Source: Saprospiraceae bacterium
GTDB lineage: Bacteria > Bacteroidota > Bacteroidia > Chitinophagales > Saprospiraceae
Assembly: GCA_021739645.1 (NCBI GenBank)
Contig: JAIPBL010000014.1
Location: forward strand, 1 to 64,000
Length of the DNA stretch: 64,000 bases
Direction of reading: 5' to 3'
A program made the translations under genes and the position numbers. How positions within the stretch are numbered: position 1 is the first letter of the stretch; each line of letters begins with the position of its first letter. The notes beneath the pieces were generated by a model. That model saw nothing but the letters and a program-made list of their open reading frames with translations, ran no database searches and was not told the origin of the DNA. Positions 1 through 8,535 of this stretch are shown piece after piece.

Positions 1-22
1 GATTTAGCGCATTAGAACTGAT

Positions 23-58
23 TAAATCCGTGTTCATCCGCTAAATCCGCTAAATCCG
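23..58. repeat. Short direct repeat (taaatccg x3)
   Basis: The word taaatccg occurs at 23-30, 42-49 and 51-58, with a related atccg between them. It lies in the short non-coding stretch before the first gene and belongs to the short-period arrays seen in several other intergenic gaps of this window. No function is assigned. Confidence 0.55.
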
Positions 59-104
59 CAGTCCAATCCTCCTCGCGTACACGTCAAAAAACGGATAATC
101 GTAA

Positions 105-1538
105 ATGGAAAATTCTCGCCTCCTCGAACTACTCCGCACCTTCTCCCCCGCCGAGCTGACCGCCTTCGGGAAGTTCCTCCGTTCGCCCTACCACAACCTG
201 CGGGAAGACGTGGTGCTGCTGTTCGACTATTTTTTTGAGAAAAAAGAGTCCAAGCCCCAAAGCGGCGGGCAAGCGAATGTTTTTGCGAAGCAAACCGTCT
301 TCAAAGCCATTTTTCCAAAAGATATTTTCGATGAAAAAAGGCTGGCCTACACCCTCTCCTTCCTGCACCAGTTGGCGCAAAACTTCTTGGTAATCAATGA
401 ATTGGAAGCGGAAAACGACCCCGCCTTTCAGCTTCGGCTGGCGAAGTCGCTGCGAAAAAGGGGGCTGGAGCGGCATTACGAAACCACGCTGAAAAAAGCC
501 GAAATCACCCTCGAATCCCAGCCGCACCGCCACCTCGATTACCACTATCTCAGCCACCTGCTGCACCTGGAGCGCTACGAGTCCGGGGCGAGGGAGCGCA
601 GGACGGCCAGTCGCCACTTTCAGGAACTGGCCGATGCGGGCGACCTGTTTTTCATCGCCAACAAGCTGCGGCAAAGCTGCACGGCGCTGATGCACAAGGC
701 CGTGTCGGAAGCCAACCTGCGGCTCGAACTGCTGGACGAGGTGCTGGCGCAAGTCGAGCGCCAAAATTTGACCCAAACCCCCGCCGTCGGTGTGTGGTAT
801 TTCGGCTACCGGGCGCTGTCGGAGGTGGAGCCGAGGGCATGGTTCGTGCAGTTGCGGGAGGCGATGCGGATGTACGTCGGGCGGTTCCCGAAGGCGGAAA
901 TGCGGGAGGTGAGCACCCTCGCCGTGAACTGCTGTATCCGGCAAATAAACACCCGGCGGGAGGCGGGGGAGCAGGCATTCTGGCTGGGACAAGTTTTTGA
1001 AATTTACAAGGAAGGGCTTGACAATCAGGTGTTTATCGAAAACGGCGAACTCTCCCGTTTCACCTACAACAACATCGCCAACGCCGGGCTGGGCCTCAAG
1101 GCGTTCGATTGGGTGGAGGATTTTCTGACGAAATACAAAGACCTGCTGGAGCCCCGCCACCGGGAAACGGCCTACCTCTTCAACCTCGCCTCGCTGCACT
1201 TCCGCAAGCCGGACTACGAACGGGCGCTGGAGCTGCTCACCCAGGCCGAGTTCGACGACGTGCTGCACAACCTCGACGCCCGCCGGATGCTGCTGCGCAT
1301 CTACTTCGACCTCGACGAGGTGTCGGCGCTGGATTCACTGCTGGACAGTTTCACCATCTTCCTGCGCCGCCGCCGTGACGTGGGCTACCTGCGTCAGCAC
1401 TACCTGAACCTCATCCGTTTCACGAAAAAACTGCTGCAAACGCCCGCCCAGAACCAGGCGGCGAGGGAGAAATTGCGGAGCGAAATCACCGATTGCAAGG
1501 CGCTGGCGGAGCGGGAGTGGCTGCTTTTGAAGTTTTGA
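105..1538 (+). CDS. Helical-repeat protein of unknown function
   Basis: A 477-residue soluble protein with no signal peptide or membrane segment. It is almost entirely alpha-helical in character. The conserved-looking N-terminus (about residues 10-35, LLRTFSPAELTAFGKFLRSP) is followed by amphipathic helices. Residues about 330-430 have a TPR-like rhythm (YLFNLASLHFRKPDYERALE). This suggests a scaffold or protein-binding role, but no enzyme motif is visible and I cannot name a family. The ATG at 105 is the first start in a frame open to the stop. The stop codon lies inside the first copy of a GTTTTGA heptamer array. The next gene has its own promoter-like sequence, so the two need not form an operon. 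The long antisense frame at 129-1268 is a high-GC shadow. Confidence 0.8.
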   Translation: MENSRLLELLRTFSPAELTAFGKFLRSPYHNLREDVVLLFDYFFEKKESKPQSGGQANVFAKQTVFKAIFPKDIFDEKRLAYTLSFLHQLAQNFLVINELEAENDPAFQLRLAKSLRKRGLERHYETTLKKAEITLESQPHRHLDYHYLSHLLHLERYESGARERRTASRHFQELADAGDLFFIANKLRQSCTALMHKAVSEANLRLELLDEVLAQVERQNLTQTPAVGVWYFGYRALSEVEPRAWFVQLREAMRMYVGRFPKAEMREVSTLAVNCCIRQINTRREAGEQAFWLGQVFEIYKEGLDNQVFIENGELSRFTYNNIANAGLGLKAFDWVEDFLTKYKDLLEPRHRETAYLFNLASLHFRKPDYERALELLTQAEFDDVLHNLDARRMLLRIYFDLDEVSALDSLLDSFTIFLRRRRDVGYLRQHYLNLIRFTKKLLQTPAQNQAAREKLRSEITDCKALAEREWLLLKF

Positions 1539-1613
1539 GTTTTGAGTTTTGAGTTGGGGAGGTTGGTTACATTTGCGTCCCAACCCAATAACTCAAAACT
1601 CAAAACTCATAAC
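1532..1613. repeat. Complementary heptamer arrays bracketing a promoter
   Basis: Three perfect tandem copies of GTTTTGA lie at 1532-1552. The complementary TCAAAAC is present at 1593-1599 and 1600-1606, with a one-mismatch copy (TCATAAC) at 1607-1613. A read-through RNA could fold the two blocks into a stem of about 21 bp with a 40-nt loop. The loop contains the -7 element of the next gene. The left block starts inside the stop codon of the upstream gene and the right block ends 8 nt before the next ATG. Confidence 0.8.
1568..1575 (+). promoter_or_regulatory. Putative -7 element (TACATTTG)
   Basis: TACATTTG matches the Bacteroidota -7 consensus TAnnTTTG. TTTG words inside the heptamer array at 1541-1544 and 1548-1551 could act as the -33 element, with 23 or 16 nt spacing. 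The start codon of the arginase-fold gene is 47 nt downstream. Confidence 0.45.
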
Positions 1614-1621
1614 TAAGCAGA

Positions 1622-2722
1622 ATGCTCGACAACTGGCTACGCCCCCTCAACATGAAAGAAATCGCCGAATCGCCGCTCGACACGGTGAGTTTTGGTGAAA
1701 AAATAAAGCGCTTCGAGCGGGAAATGCCTGCCTTGCAGGACGTGAAGTTGGCCATCATCAGCATCGGCGATGAGGGAGCGGCTGCGGTGCGCAAGTCGCT
1801 CTACCGCATGAGTTTTCCCTTCGGAAAATTGGCGGCTGCCGACCTCGGCAACGTCCGCAAGGCCGACACGTCATTTATCCTGCCACTGTTGCAGGAGCTG
1901 ATGGATAGTAAAATCTGCCCGGTCATCATCGGCTCGCTGCCCAAGCTGGCGCAGGCGCAGTACAAGGCGCATTTTGCCTGCCAGCCATCGGTCAGTATCG
2001 TGGCGGTGGACGAGCGGGTGCCATTCCACCCCCGCCTTGGCGAACTGGACGGCCACTACCTCAACCCCGTGATGAACGGCAAGAGCAAGCCTTTCCACTT
2101 CGGCGTAGTGGGCTGCCAGTCGCATTTTGTGGACGACGAGACTTTTCAGGAACTGGAAAACATCAGTGCCGACACGGTGCGGCTGGGCAAGGCGAGGGCA
2201 AACATGCCCGACATCGAACCCGTGATGCGGGATGCCGACATGGCCACCTTCAACCTCACCGCTCTGAAAAGCGCAGAGGCACCGGGGGTGATACACCCCT
2301 CCCCCAGCGGCTTCACTTGTGAGGAGGCTTGCCAACTCAGCCGCTACGCTGGCATGAACGATAAATTGACTTCCGTCGGCTTCTACGGCTACGAGCCGGA
2401 CTTGGACGAATACGGGCGCTCGGCCCAGGTGCTGGCGCAAATGGTCTGGTATTTTTTCGATGGCTTTGCCAACCGTAAGAGCGACTTCCCCGCTTCGATG
2501 GACGGCCTGACGGAGTACATCGTAGTTTTCAAGGGGCACGACCATCCGTTCACTTTCTGGAAAAGCAACCGCACGGGCCGCTGGTGGATTCAGGTGCCAG
2601 TAAAGACCAAGAAAAAGCACCAGCGACACCGCCTGATACCCTGCTCCTACAACGACTACCTGCAAGCTTCGAAAGGTGAGATGCCCGACCGGCTTTCGTT
2701 GGCGTTTGGGCGGTTTGAGTAG
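1622..2722 (+). CDS. Arginase-fold protein with degenerate metal site
   Basis: A 366-residue member of the ureohydrolase (arginase/agmatinase/formimidoylglutamase) superfamily, recognised from the order of its motifs. Active enzymes bind two Mn ions through GGxHD, DAHxD and SxDxD motifs. Here the first is GSLPKL (about 104-109, the His replaced by Pro). The second is AVDERVPF (about 128-135, one Asp kept, His and last Asp lost). The third is DADMATFN (about 204-211, the second Asp replaced by Asn). The C-terminal part keeps the family pattern (PSGFTCEEACQLSRYAGM). Formimidoylglutamase or arginase activity is therefore unlikely; a binding or regulatory role is an inference. Degenerate versions may be usual in Bacteroidota, where I recall a Gln in the first motif. 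There is no signal peptide, so the protein is cytoplasmic. Confidence 0.75.
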   Translation: MLDNWLRPLNMKEIAESPLDTVSFGEKIKRFEREMPALQDVKLAIISIGDEGAAAVRKSLYRMSFPFGKLAAADLGNVRKADTSFILPLLQELMDSKICPVIIGSLPKLAQAQYKAHFACQPSVSIVAVDERVPFHPRLGELDGHYLNPVMNGKSKPFHFGVVGCQSHFVDDETFQELENISADTVRLGKARANMPDIEPVMRDADMATFNLTALKSAEAPGVIHPSPSGFTCEEACQLSRYAGMNDKLTSVGFYGYEPDLDEYGRSAQVLAQMVWYFFDGFANRKSDFPASMDGLTEYIVVFKGHDHPFTFWKSNRTGRWWIQVPVKTKKKHQRHRLIPCSYNDYLQASKGEMPDRLSLAFGRFE

Positions 2723-3008
2723 GCGGATTAGCGACTAAACATACCCATAACTCGCTTTATTAGCTACCTTGGCGAATTATAAGTGATAATTAAATACCCG
2801 TTTCGAATGAAATTTCCGTAAAAAATACCCGAACATTGCAGCGCAACAATCGGTTATGACCGTAACACCCTCGAAAATCTCCCTTTTCGTATCGCTTTCA
2901 GCTCTAAAAAGAAATTTTTCTTCAAAATGAGTTGTCATTATTCTTTAGGTTGCAAGCACTTAAAGCCTGACCACACACAATTAACAATAAGCAGGGCAAA
3001 GATTAACT
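2723..3008. other. Intergenic region without recognised gene
   Basis: An AT-rich 286-nt gap. It holds a short unused frame starting at 2927 that overlaps the next gene in another phase and has no coding character. I see no clear terminator or TAnnTTTG promoter. Confidence 0.5.
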
Positions 3009-5135
3009 ATGAGTCGCAAAATCATCCCACCAATACTATTCGCACTTGTATTCTCAAGCTGTTTTCCATTAAGGCATTCCAGCCGCTATCCACAACCATT
3101 ATCCGTTCCTTTAAGTCCTCAAGCTGCGATGAGCCAAAGCAATGCTGACGACTTCTTGGAAAACGACGACTCATTCAGCCCAAAGGCGGTGAGGATGGGG
3201 GCTACTATCAATTCGGTATATTCTGATTTTGCGCCCTTTCGCTTTGGTGATAGACTTTATTTTTCTTCCGCCTTTTTTGAGAATAAAGACGCTGCTCCCG
3301 TCAACCGTGTTTACTCCACGGTAAATAAAAACGGACCAACGCTCTGGGCTGAAAATCCTTCTCAGCCAAGCCTAAACTCCTCCAATATCGCCTTCACGGC
3401 CAATGGACAACGGGCCTATTTTACCTATTGCGAAGAAAAAAAGACTGGCGATCAAATCTGCGAAATCTACACCCGTGAACGGGACTACGAGGGCTACTGG
3501 CTGCCCTACAAGCGCCTTCCCAACCATATCAACCTCAAGGGCTACACCTCCACCCAACCCTCCATTGGGTACAATCGGGCCTTGCGGCAAGATGTACTTT
3601 TTTTTGCCTCCAACAGACCCGGTGGCATGGGCGGCATGGACATTTGGTGCAGCCCCATCCAGCGGAACGGCACTTACGAAAAGCCCTTTCCCTTGCCGTT
3701 CAACACTGCCGCAGACGAGGTGACACCGTTTTTTCACCAGCCAAACCAAGTCTTGTTCTTTAGTTCAAATGGCGGAAACAACGAAACTGGCTTTGACATT
3801 TTCAAATCGGCCAATACTTGGTCAGGCGGTGGTGACAGCCACTGGTCAAAGCCCGAAAAGCTCGATAAGCCCTTCAGCAGCTCGTACGACGACCTCTACT
3901 TCAATTGGCATACTGGGTCAGGTAAAGCATATTTCACATCCAATCGACCGGGCTGTGTCAATGCAGACCCAAAGCAAAGCTGTATCGGCTATGATATTTT
4001 TGAAGTGGACATTCAGACCGAGCTAGTGGCCCAAGTTTTCGATGGTTCAGACAGTTCTTCCATCATGGGCTACAAATTACAACTCTACCCGATGGCGGAC
4101 GCAAATGCCGCTAGATTGCCGAGTTTTACCAATGGTATTGAAACGAAGTTTTTGGTGGAAATAGAAAAAAAATACCGCCTCGTGGCCACGGCTATCGGCT
4201 ATCAGCCGGATACGCTGGAATTGGCCACCAATCAAGCCGATGGTTTTGCGAAGCTGCACCAACCAATTTACCTTAAGCCAAAAGCGAGGCTGCTGGTGCG
4301 TACCTACAACGCCATTGACAGTCTGCCGTTGGGTGGTGTTGCCATGCAATTGAGCGAGACAGGCAGCGGCGAGAAGATTTTTGTGAGCAACAAAGAAAAT
4401 GAGTTCCAATATTCGTTTCTGGTTGGCGTGGGCGACATCGTTTCGCTCGCGGCTATGAAGCCAGGCTTCGTCACGACTTATGTGAAACCCAATGCCGAGT
4501 ATCGGTATGCTCCTACACCAGATGCTCATTTGAGCGTATATCTTTCGCCATTTACGGAGGCTCCGGTGGCATTGTACTTTGACAACGACGAACCCAAGTG
4601 GGTGAACCCCATGGATACACACACAAAGCTCACTTATTTTGAGACCTTTCAGGATTACATGGCGAGGAAGCAGGTTTTTGTGGAAAAATACATCGAAGGG
4701 CTATCTCCCGACGAAGCAGCGGAAGCCAGCGAGCAGATGAATTCTTTTTTTGAAGAGGAGGTCCAAACCAACTTCGCCCGCCTCGACCGCCTTTGCAGTC
4801 AATTGCAAGCCTATTTGAAAAAAGGATACCAACTGGAAGTTTTGGCTGTTGGTGAGGCAAGCCCATTGGCCTCCGACGACTATAACAACCGATTGATTGC
4901 TCGCCGCATCAGCAGCGTCATCAACCAATTAAAAGTTTGGAACAGTGGGGAGCTCAACCAATATTTTGACAGCGGACAGCTCATCGTCTCCAGCAAGATG
5001 AATATCACGGAGGGAGAAGGCGAACGGGTGCAGGTGAAACTGTCCGACCGCCGCCAATCTGAGTACAGCCCGGAGGTCTCCAAAATGCGAAAGGTAGTCA
5101 TCGAAGGCGTCAAGCGGCAAAAGCCAAAAGTGTAG
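3009..5135 (+). CDS. PD40-propeller/OmpA-like lipoprotein (PorE-like)
   Basis: A 708-residue envelope protein. The N-terminus carries a lipobox (FSSC, Cys at about 18). Residues about 60-340 form a PD40 beta-propeller, with repeats such as DVLFFASNRPGGMGGMDIW and KAYFTSNRPG. About 345-420 looks like a carboxypeptidase-regulatory or CRD-type beta-sandwich, and about 525-700 like a remote OmpA C-terminal domain (ALYFDNDEP, then YNNRLIARRISSVINQL). The order propeller, CRD, OmpA recalls PorE, the lipoprotein that ties the T9SS to peptidoglycan. The TPR part of PorE is missing, and the peptidoglycan-contacting Asp of the OmpA GHTD motif is not evident (GEAS here), although the Arg of the LxxRR segment is kept. 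A structural or T9SS-accessory role is inferred. The gene converges on the glycosyltransferase with a 6-nt gap. Confidence 0.75.
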   Translation: MSRKIIPPILFALVFSSCFPLRHSSRYPQPLSVPLSPQAAMSQSNADDFLENDDSFSPKAVRMGATINSVYSDFAPFRFGDRLYFSSAFFENKDAAPVNRVYSTVNKNGPTLWAENPSQPSLNSSNIAFTANGQRAYFTYCEEKKTGDQICEIYTRERDYEGYWLPYKRLPNHINLKGYTSTQPSIGYNRALRQDVLFFASNRPGGMGGMDIWCSPIQRNGTYEKPFPLPFNTAADEVTPFFHQPNQVLFFSSNGGNNETGFDIFKSANTWSGGGDSHWSKPEKLDKPFSSSYDDLYFNWHTGSGKAYFTSNRPGCVNADPKQSCIGYDIFEVDIQTELVAQVFDGSDSSSIMGYKLQLYPMADANAARLPSFTNGIETKFLVEIEKKYRLVATAIGYQPDTLELATNQADGFAKLHQPIYLKPKARLLVRTYNAIDSLPLGGVAMQLSETGSGEKIFVSNKENEFQYSFLVGVGDIVSLAAMKPGFVTTYVKPNAEYRYAPTPDAHLSVYLSPFTEAPVALYFDNDEPKWVNPMDTHTKLTYFETFQDYMARKQVFVEKYIEGLSPDEAAEASEQMNSFFEEEVQTNFARLDRLCSQLQAYLKKGYQLEVLAVGEASPLASDDYNNRLIARRISSVINQLKVWNSGELNQYFDSGQLIVSSKMNITEGEGERVQVKLSDRRQSEYSPEVSKMRKVVIEGVKRQKPKV

Positions 5136-5141
5136 CCGATT

Positions 5142-6308
5142 TCAACGCACCCTGCGCCCCTTCCATTCGTAGCGCCTGACGACATTGGTCAAGGTGCCGA
5201 TACCGAGGATGTAGGCAATGTGAAGAAGTTGCGAAAGCAAATAGTGCCGCATCAAATCCTGCCGCCCGAAGTAGCGGCACAGCTCACCGAGAAAGCGAAA
5301 ATCCACCACCGTTTTTGCCAAAAAAAGGCCAACCGCCAGTAGTGCGGCAGGCCAACCGAGCCACCCTGTTGACACGAGGTTCAGCACGATGGCCCAGCAC
5401 AGCAAGAACACCACGCCCAACCGAAGCGTGACCCGCCAATCGCTATAATTCCTCGATTTTGAAGCCCATCGGAGCCGCTGTGAGATGAACGAGCGAAGGT
5501 CTGGCTGTGCCGTTGTGAGCACGGTCGCTGCCCGGTTTTTTAGAAAAAAAACGCCTGATGGGTATTGCTTCGCCACCTTGTGCAGCAGCAGCATATCGTC
5601 GCCGCTGGCCAACCCAGAGATACCTTCAAAGCCACCGACTTGCTGAAAAACGGCCTTCGGGTAGGCGAGGTTGGCGCCATTGCAAAGCAGGCCGCTACCC
5701 GATTGAAACCCTGCTCCGGTTACGCCCATCATGCCCAAGAAGTCGAGCGACTGGAATCGCTGCAACCAGTTCTCTTCTTGGTGAAAATTGACGGGGGCAG
5801 CGATGAACTTTGCCTGTTTTTCCTCAAAAAATGCGGCCATGTGCCAGAGCCAATCGGGTGGCAGCAGGCAGTCAGCATCGGTGCAAACGATGAGTTCGCC
5901 CGTGGCGAGCGTGATGCCCGTTTCGATGGCTTTTTTTTTGGAAGTTACATTGAAGTCAGCCAAACTGACCACCCGGACATTCGGGTGGTTTTGAGCAAAA
6001 TTTTGCGCCAGCAAAAACGTCTCATCCTCGGAATGGTCGTCCAATAGGATGACCTCGAACAGCGAAGTTGGGTAGGTCTGCTTCGCAATGGAGGCTAGGC
6101 AGTCCGGTAGGTTCGCTGCCTCGTTTCGAGCGGGGATAATAACGCTGATTTTTACCGAAGGAAAAAAACGGGGGGAAGGTGTCCAGTCAGGCAGTTGCCG
6201 CCAACCAGTACGGTATTTTTCGACGGTGAAAACATAGCCAACAGCAAGGCCAAGCGAGGTGAGCGCCCAGGCAGCGTAGGCAATTTCTGACCAATTGGGT
6301 GGTAACAT
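5142..6308 (-). CDS. Membrane glycosyltransferase, family 2
   Basis: A processive-type GT2 of about 388 residues. There is one membrane segment at the N-terminus (about 8-28), a GT-A domain (about 50-280) and three to four membrane helices at the C-terminus. GT2 motifs are in order: VIIPARNEAANL (nucleotide-sugar binding), LLDDHS, the metal-binding TDAD, the acceptor SGDDMLLL (ED/DD equivalent) and QRLRW, the (Q/R)xxRW motif of polymerising enzymes. It probably uses a UDP-sugar at the inner membrane for a surface glycan or glycolipid; the substrate is unknown. I chose ATG at 6308. A GTG at 6332 in the same frame would add eight residues. It lies downstream of, and in line with, the tyrosine phosphatase gene, a common pairing in exopolysaccharide control. 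Confidence 0.85.
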   Translation of the reverse strand: MLPPNWSEIAYAAWALTSLGLAVGYVFTVEKYRTGWRQLPDWTPSPRFFPSVKISVIIPARNEAANLPDCLASIAKQTYPTSLFEVILLDDHSEDETFLLAQNFAQNHPNVRVVSLADFNVTSKKKAIETGITLATGELIVCTDADCLLPPDWLWHMAAFFEEKQAKFIAAPVNFHQEENWLQRFQSLDFLGMMGVTGAGFQSGSGLLCNGANLAYPKAVFQQVGGFEGISGLASGDDMLLLHKVAKQYPSGVFFLKNRAATVLTTAQPDLRSFISQRLRWASKSRNYSDWRVTLRLGVVFLLCWAIVLNLVSTGWLGWPAALLAVGLFLAKTVVDFRFLGELCRYFGRQDLMRHYLLSQLLHIAYILGIGTLTNVVRRYEWKGRRVR

Positions 6309-6385
6309 GGAGCGAAAATAGAAAAGGCTCACTGGAGATTGGCTTCTAAAACCCGTTAAGTTTCAAAACGAAAGGATTGGCTTCG

Positions 6386-6847
6386 TCACACCCCCACTTT
6401 AAACTTCTCAACGACCATCCCGCAAGCTGCTTCCAGCATCTCAAACACCTGTTCAAACCCATTGTCGTTCCAGTAGGGGTCTGGCACGGCCTGGTTGCGG
6501 TCGGGTGCCACGAAGTTCATGATGAGCAGCACTTTATCTTCTTGCGCCTTGGTGGTGGCGAGGCCGAGAATGTCCCGATAGTTTTGGCTGTCCATGGCCA
6601 GCACGAGGTCGAAGCGGTCGAGGTCGTGTGGTTTGAGTTGGCGGGCACGTTGGCGGGTAATGTCGATGCCGTGTTGGCGGGCCGTAGCGATGGAGCGGGA
6701 GTCGGGCTGCTCGCCGACATGCCAAGCACCCGTGCCAGCGGAGTCCACCTGCCAGTCGAGACCGCTGGCAGTGATTTTATGCTGCATGATGCCCTCCGCA
6801 AGCGGAGAGCGGCAGATATTGCCGAGGCAGACCATTAAGATTTTCAT
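6386..6847 (-). CDS. Low-molecular-weight protein-tyrosine phosphatase
   Basis: A 153-residue phosphatase of the usual family length. The P-loop CLGNICRS (Cys at about 7, Arg at about 13) begins right after the first beta-strand, and the general-acid loop DPYW is near residue 123. These are the complete catalytic residues for hydrolysis of phosphotyrosine through a cysteinyl-phosphate. The ATG at 6847 gives MKILMVCLGN, the normal family start; a TTG at 6853 would add two residues. Minus-strand neighbours are a lipoprotein upstream (29-nt gap) and a GT2 glycosyltransferase downstream (77 nt). In many bacteria such phosphatases act on the tyrosine kinase of polysaccharide export, but no kinase is present here. 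Confidence 0.93.
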   Translation of the reverse strand: MKILMVCLGNICRSPLAEGIMQHKITASGLDWQVDSAGTGAWHVGEQPDSRSIATARQHGIDITRQRARQLKPHDLDRFDLVLAMDSQNYRDILGLATTKAQEDKVLLIMNFVAPDRNQAVPDPYWNDNGFEQVFEMLEAACGMVVEKFKVGV

Positions 6848-6876
6848 GTTCAAAAAGCTTTTTTAAGAGAACCAGC

Positions 6877-7332
6877 TCAAATCCTCAATTGGAAAAGGTT
6901 TTGCTGGGATATGAACCATTCCACAGCGCCCATTTCAAACCTCACCAGTTCAAAAAACGTGCAACAATCCTTGTTGACTTCTTGTGTCTCGTAGGTAAAC
7001 GGCAATGTCGTCGAAGGTTTTAACCGTAGTTCGTAACTGACATTTTCAGAGCCTGTCTCCCAGCCAATTTCTTGGTCAGTGAAGAAATATGCCGTACTGT
7101 CGGTCGAAAATTGGAGTTCGTGTTTCTTGTTGCCAGTGATGGAGAAAACCGAAATTTCGTCGGCTTGAAAAGTACCGTTGGCCACCAAATCTTCTCCGCT
7201 ATCTTTGTCCAGCAACTGAAAAGTAAACTCGCTTGGTGGCGAGAAACAGTCAACCCCATCGCACTTGCGGCACTGAAAATTCAATAGCAGCAAACTGCCA
7301 AAAATTGTAAAGAGCAATACATTCTTTTTCAT
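6877..7332 (-). CDS. Small lipoprotein of unknown function
   Basis: About 151 residues. The N-terminus is MKKNVLLF followed by a hydrophobic stretch ending in LLNFQC, consistent with a signal peptidase II site (Cys at about 21). A Cys-rich start (CRKCDGVDC) is followed by a beta-rich domain with a second CC pair (NKDCC). I recognise no family. The ATG at 7332 is preferred over an in-frame TTG at 7341. The start codon is only 12 nt from the divergent ATG of the lipid kinase at 7345. A -7 match for this gene lies inside the kinase coding region. Confidence 0.65.
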   Translation of the reverse strand: MKKNVLLFTIFGSLLLLNFQCRKCDGVDCFSPPSEFTFQLLDKDSGEDLVANGTFQADEISVFSITGNKKHELQFSTDSTAYFFTDQEIGWETGSENVSYELRLKPSTTLPFTYETQEVNKDCCTFFELVRFEMGAVEWFISQQNLFQLRI

Positions 7333-7344
7333 TAAAAGCAATTA

Positions 7345-8304
7345 ATGAAGGTAAAAAATCAAGGCAAAAATAGCGAACCTACCTGGCGCTTCATCGTCAA
7401 CCCAGCTGCTGGGGGCGGCACAGTCCGCAAGTGTTGGCCAGCCATTGAGACGCAGCTTCGAGACGCAGGCATCAACTTCGAGGCCGTTTTTACGGAAAGA
7501 AAATACCATGCCGCTGCGCTCGCTGAACAAGCCGTTGCCGAAGGCTACCGCCTCCTCGTGGCAGTGGGTGGCGATGGCACGGCGCATGAAGTCGTCAACG
7601 GCATCATGCGCCAAACCACCTGCCCACCGGAGGAAGTCACTTTCACGCTGCTGCCCGTTGGCACCGGCAACGACTGGGTGAAAACGCACCGCATCCCGAA
7701 AAATTCCCGAAAATGGCTGGCGTTTTTTCAAAACGGTACAACAACCTTGCAGGATGTTGGTTGGCTGAACTACCGTGAAAATGGCCAAGAAATGAAACGG
7801 TATTTTATAAACGTCGCCGGACTTAGCTATGATGCCTACGTGGCCAAGCGGGCGGAGGCATACAAGACGCTGATTTCGAGCACTATTTTTTACCTGTTCC
7901 TGATTTTTCGCTGCCTGTTCGAGTACCGGGTGCCTCGAATCCGGGTGGTTTTTGATGGAAAAACGGTCGAGAAGCCGCTGTACACCATCAACATCGGCAT
8001 CTGCCGCTACTCCGGCGGCGGCTTGCAGCTCGTGCCACAGGCCATCCCCGACGACGGCAAGCTAGCGCTGACACTTGCTGGGCACATTTCCAAATTGGGC
8101 GTACTGCTCATCACGCCGTTTTTTTATGCTGGAAAAATTGGTTGGCACCCGAAGGTCTCCATGTTTCAAGCAGAAGCTATTTTGGTGGAAAGCGCTGACA
8201 GTCAGCCTGTTTTGGTGGAGGCGGATGGGGAATTTTTGGGAGAGGGGCCGGTGTGGTTTGGCATTTTGCCGAGGGCACTAAAACTGCTCGTCCCTCACAG
8301 TTGA
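7345..8304 (+). CDS. Diacylglycerol kinase-family lipid kinase (YegS/DgkB type)
   Basis: A 319-residue DAGK-catalytic-domain protein. The family motifs are present: FIVNPAAGGG at the N-terminus, the nucleotide-binding loop AVGGDGTAHEVVNG (about 71-84), and PVGTGNDW (about 104-111). The C-terminal beta-sandwich ends with the usual ADGE segment near 290. It should phosphorylate a lipid, such as diacylglycerol or a sphingoid base, with ATP at the inner membrane. Saprospiria make sphingolipids, but the substrate cannot be read from sequence. The ATG at 7345 is the only plausible start before the kinase domain. The gene is divergent from the lipoprotein. Confidence 0.88.
   Translation: MKVKNQGKNSEPTWRFIVNPAAGGGTVRKCWPAIETQLRDAGINFEAVFTERKYHAAALAEQAVAEGYRLLVAVGGDGTAHEVVNGIMRQTTCPPEEVTFTLLPVGTGNDWVKTHRIPKNSRKWLAFFQNGTTTLQDVGWLNYRENGQEMKRYFINVAGLSYDAYVAKRAEAYKTLISSTIFYLFLIFRCLFEYRVPRIRVVFDGKTVEKPLYTINIGICRYSGGGLQLVPQAIPDDGKLALTLAGHISKLGVLLITPFFYAGKIGWHPKVSMFQAEAILVESADSQPVLVEADGEFLGEGPVWFGILPRALKLLVPHS
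7365..7372 (-). promoter_or_regulatory. Putative -7 element inside the lipid-kinase gene
   Basis: On the minus strand this reads TATTTTTG, a match to TAnnTTTG, 33 nt upstream of the lipoprotein ATG at 7332. The nearest TTG further upstream (7400-7398) is 25 nt away, a longer spacer than usual. Confidence 0.35.
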
Positions 8305-8535
8305 AGCCCCCACTAGCCTCCCAATTTGAGATGTCAGGATTATCCTTCGCCATTATTTCAATTCACATAGCTTCGGAAGCATTTTGAAATAGGCAGTTCC
8401 GAAAGAAGATTTGTGAGCCGACGTTATTAAAAAATTCTAACCCAGCTTTGGCAACCCATCATTGTAATTTTTATCATGCCCACCCTACAATATTTGTCAT
8501 TGCAGAAAAGCATTTTTCAATAGAAATTGCGAAAA
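8305..8535. other. Intergenic region, no confident element
   Basis: AT-rich gap before the outer-membrane protein gene. I see no strong hairpin. A TTTG near 8443 followed by TAATTTTT is a weak promoter candidate. Confidence 0.4.

Noticed and set aside
129..1268. 379-codon minus-strand frame opposite the first gene
   Set aside because: It arises from high-GC codons of the helical-repeat gene, shows no domain and no start context; the plus frame is clearly the coding one.
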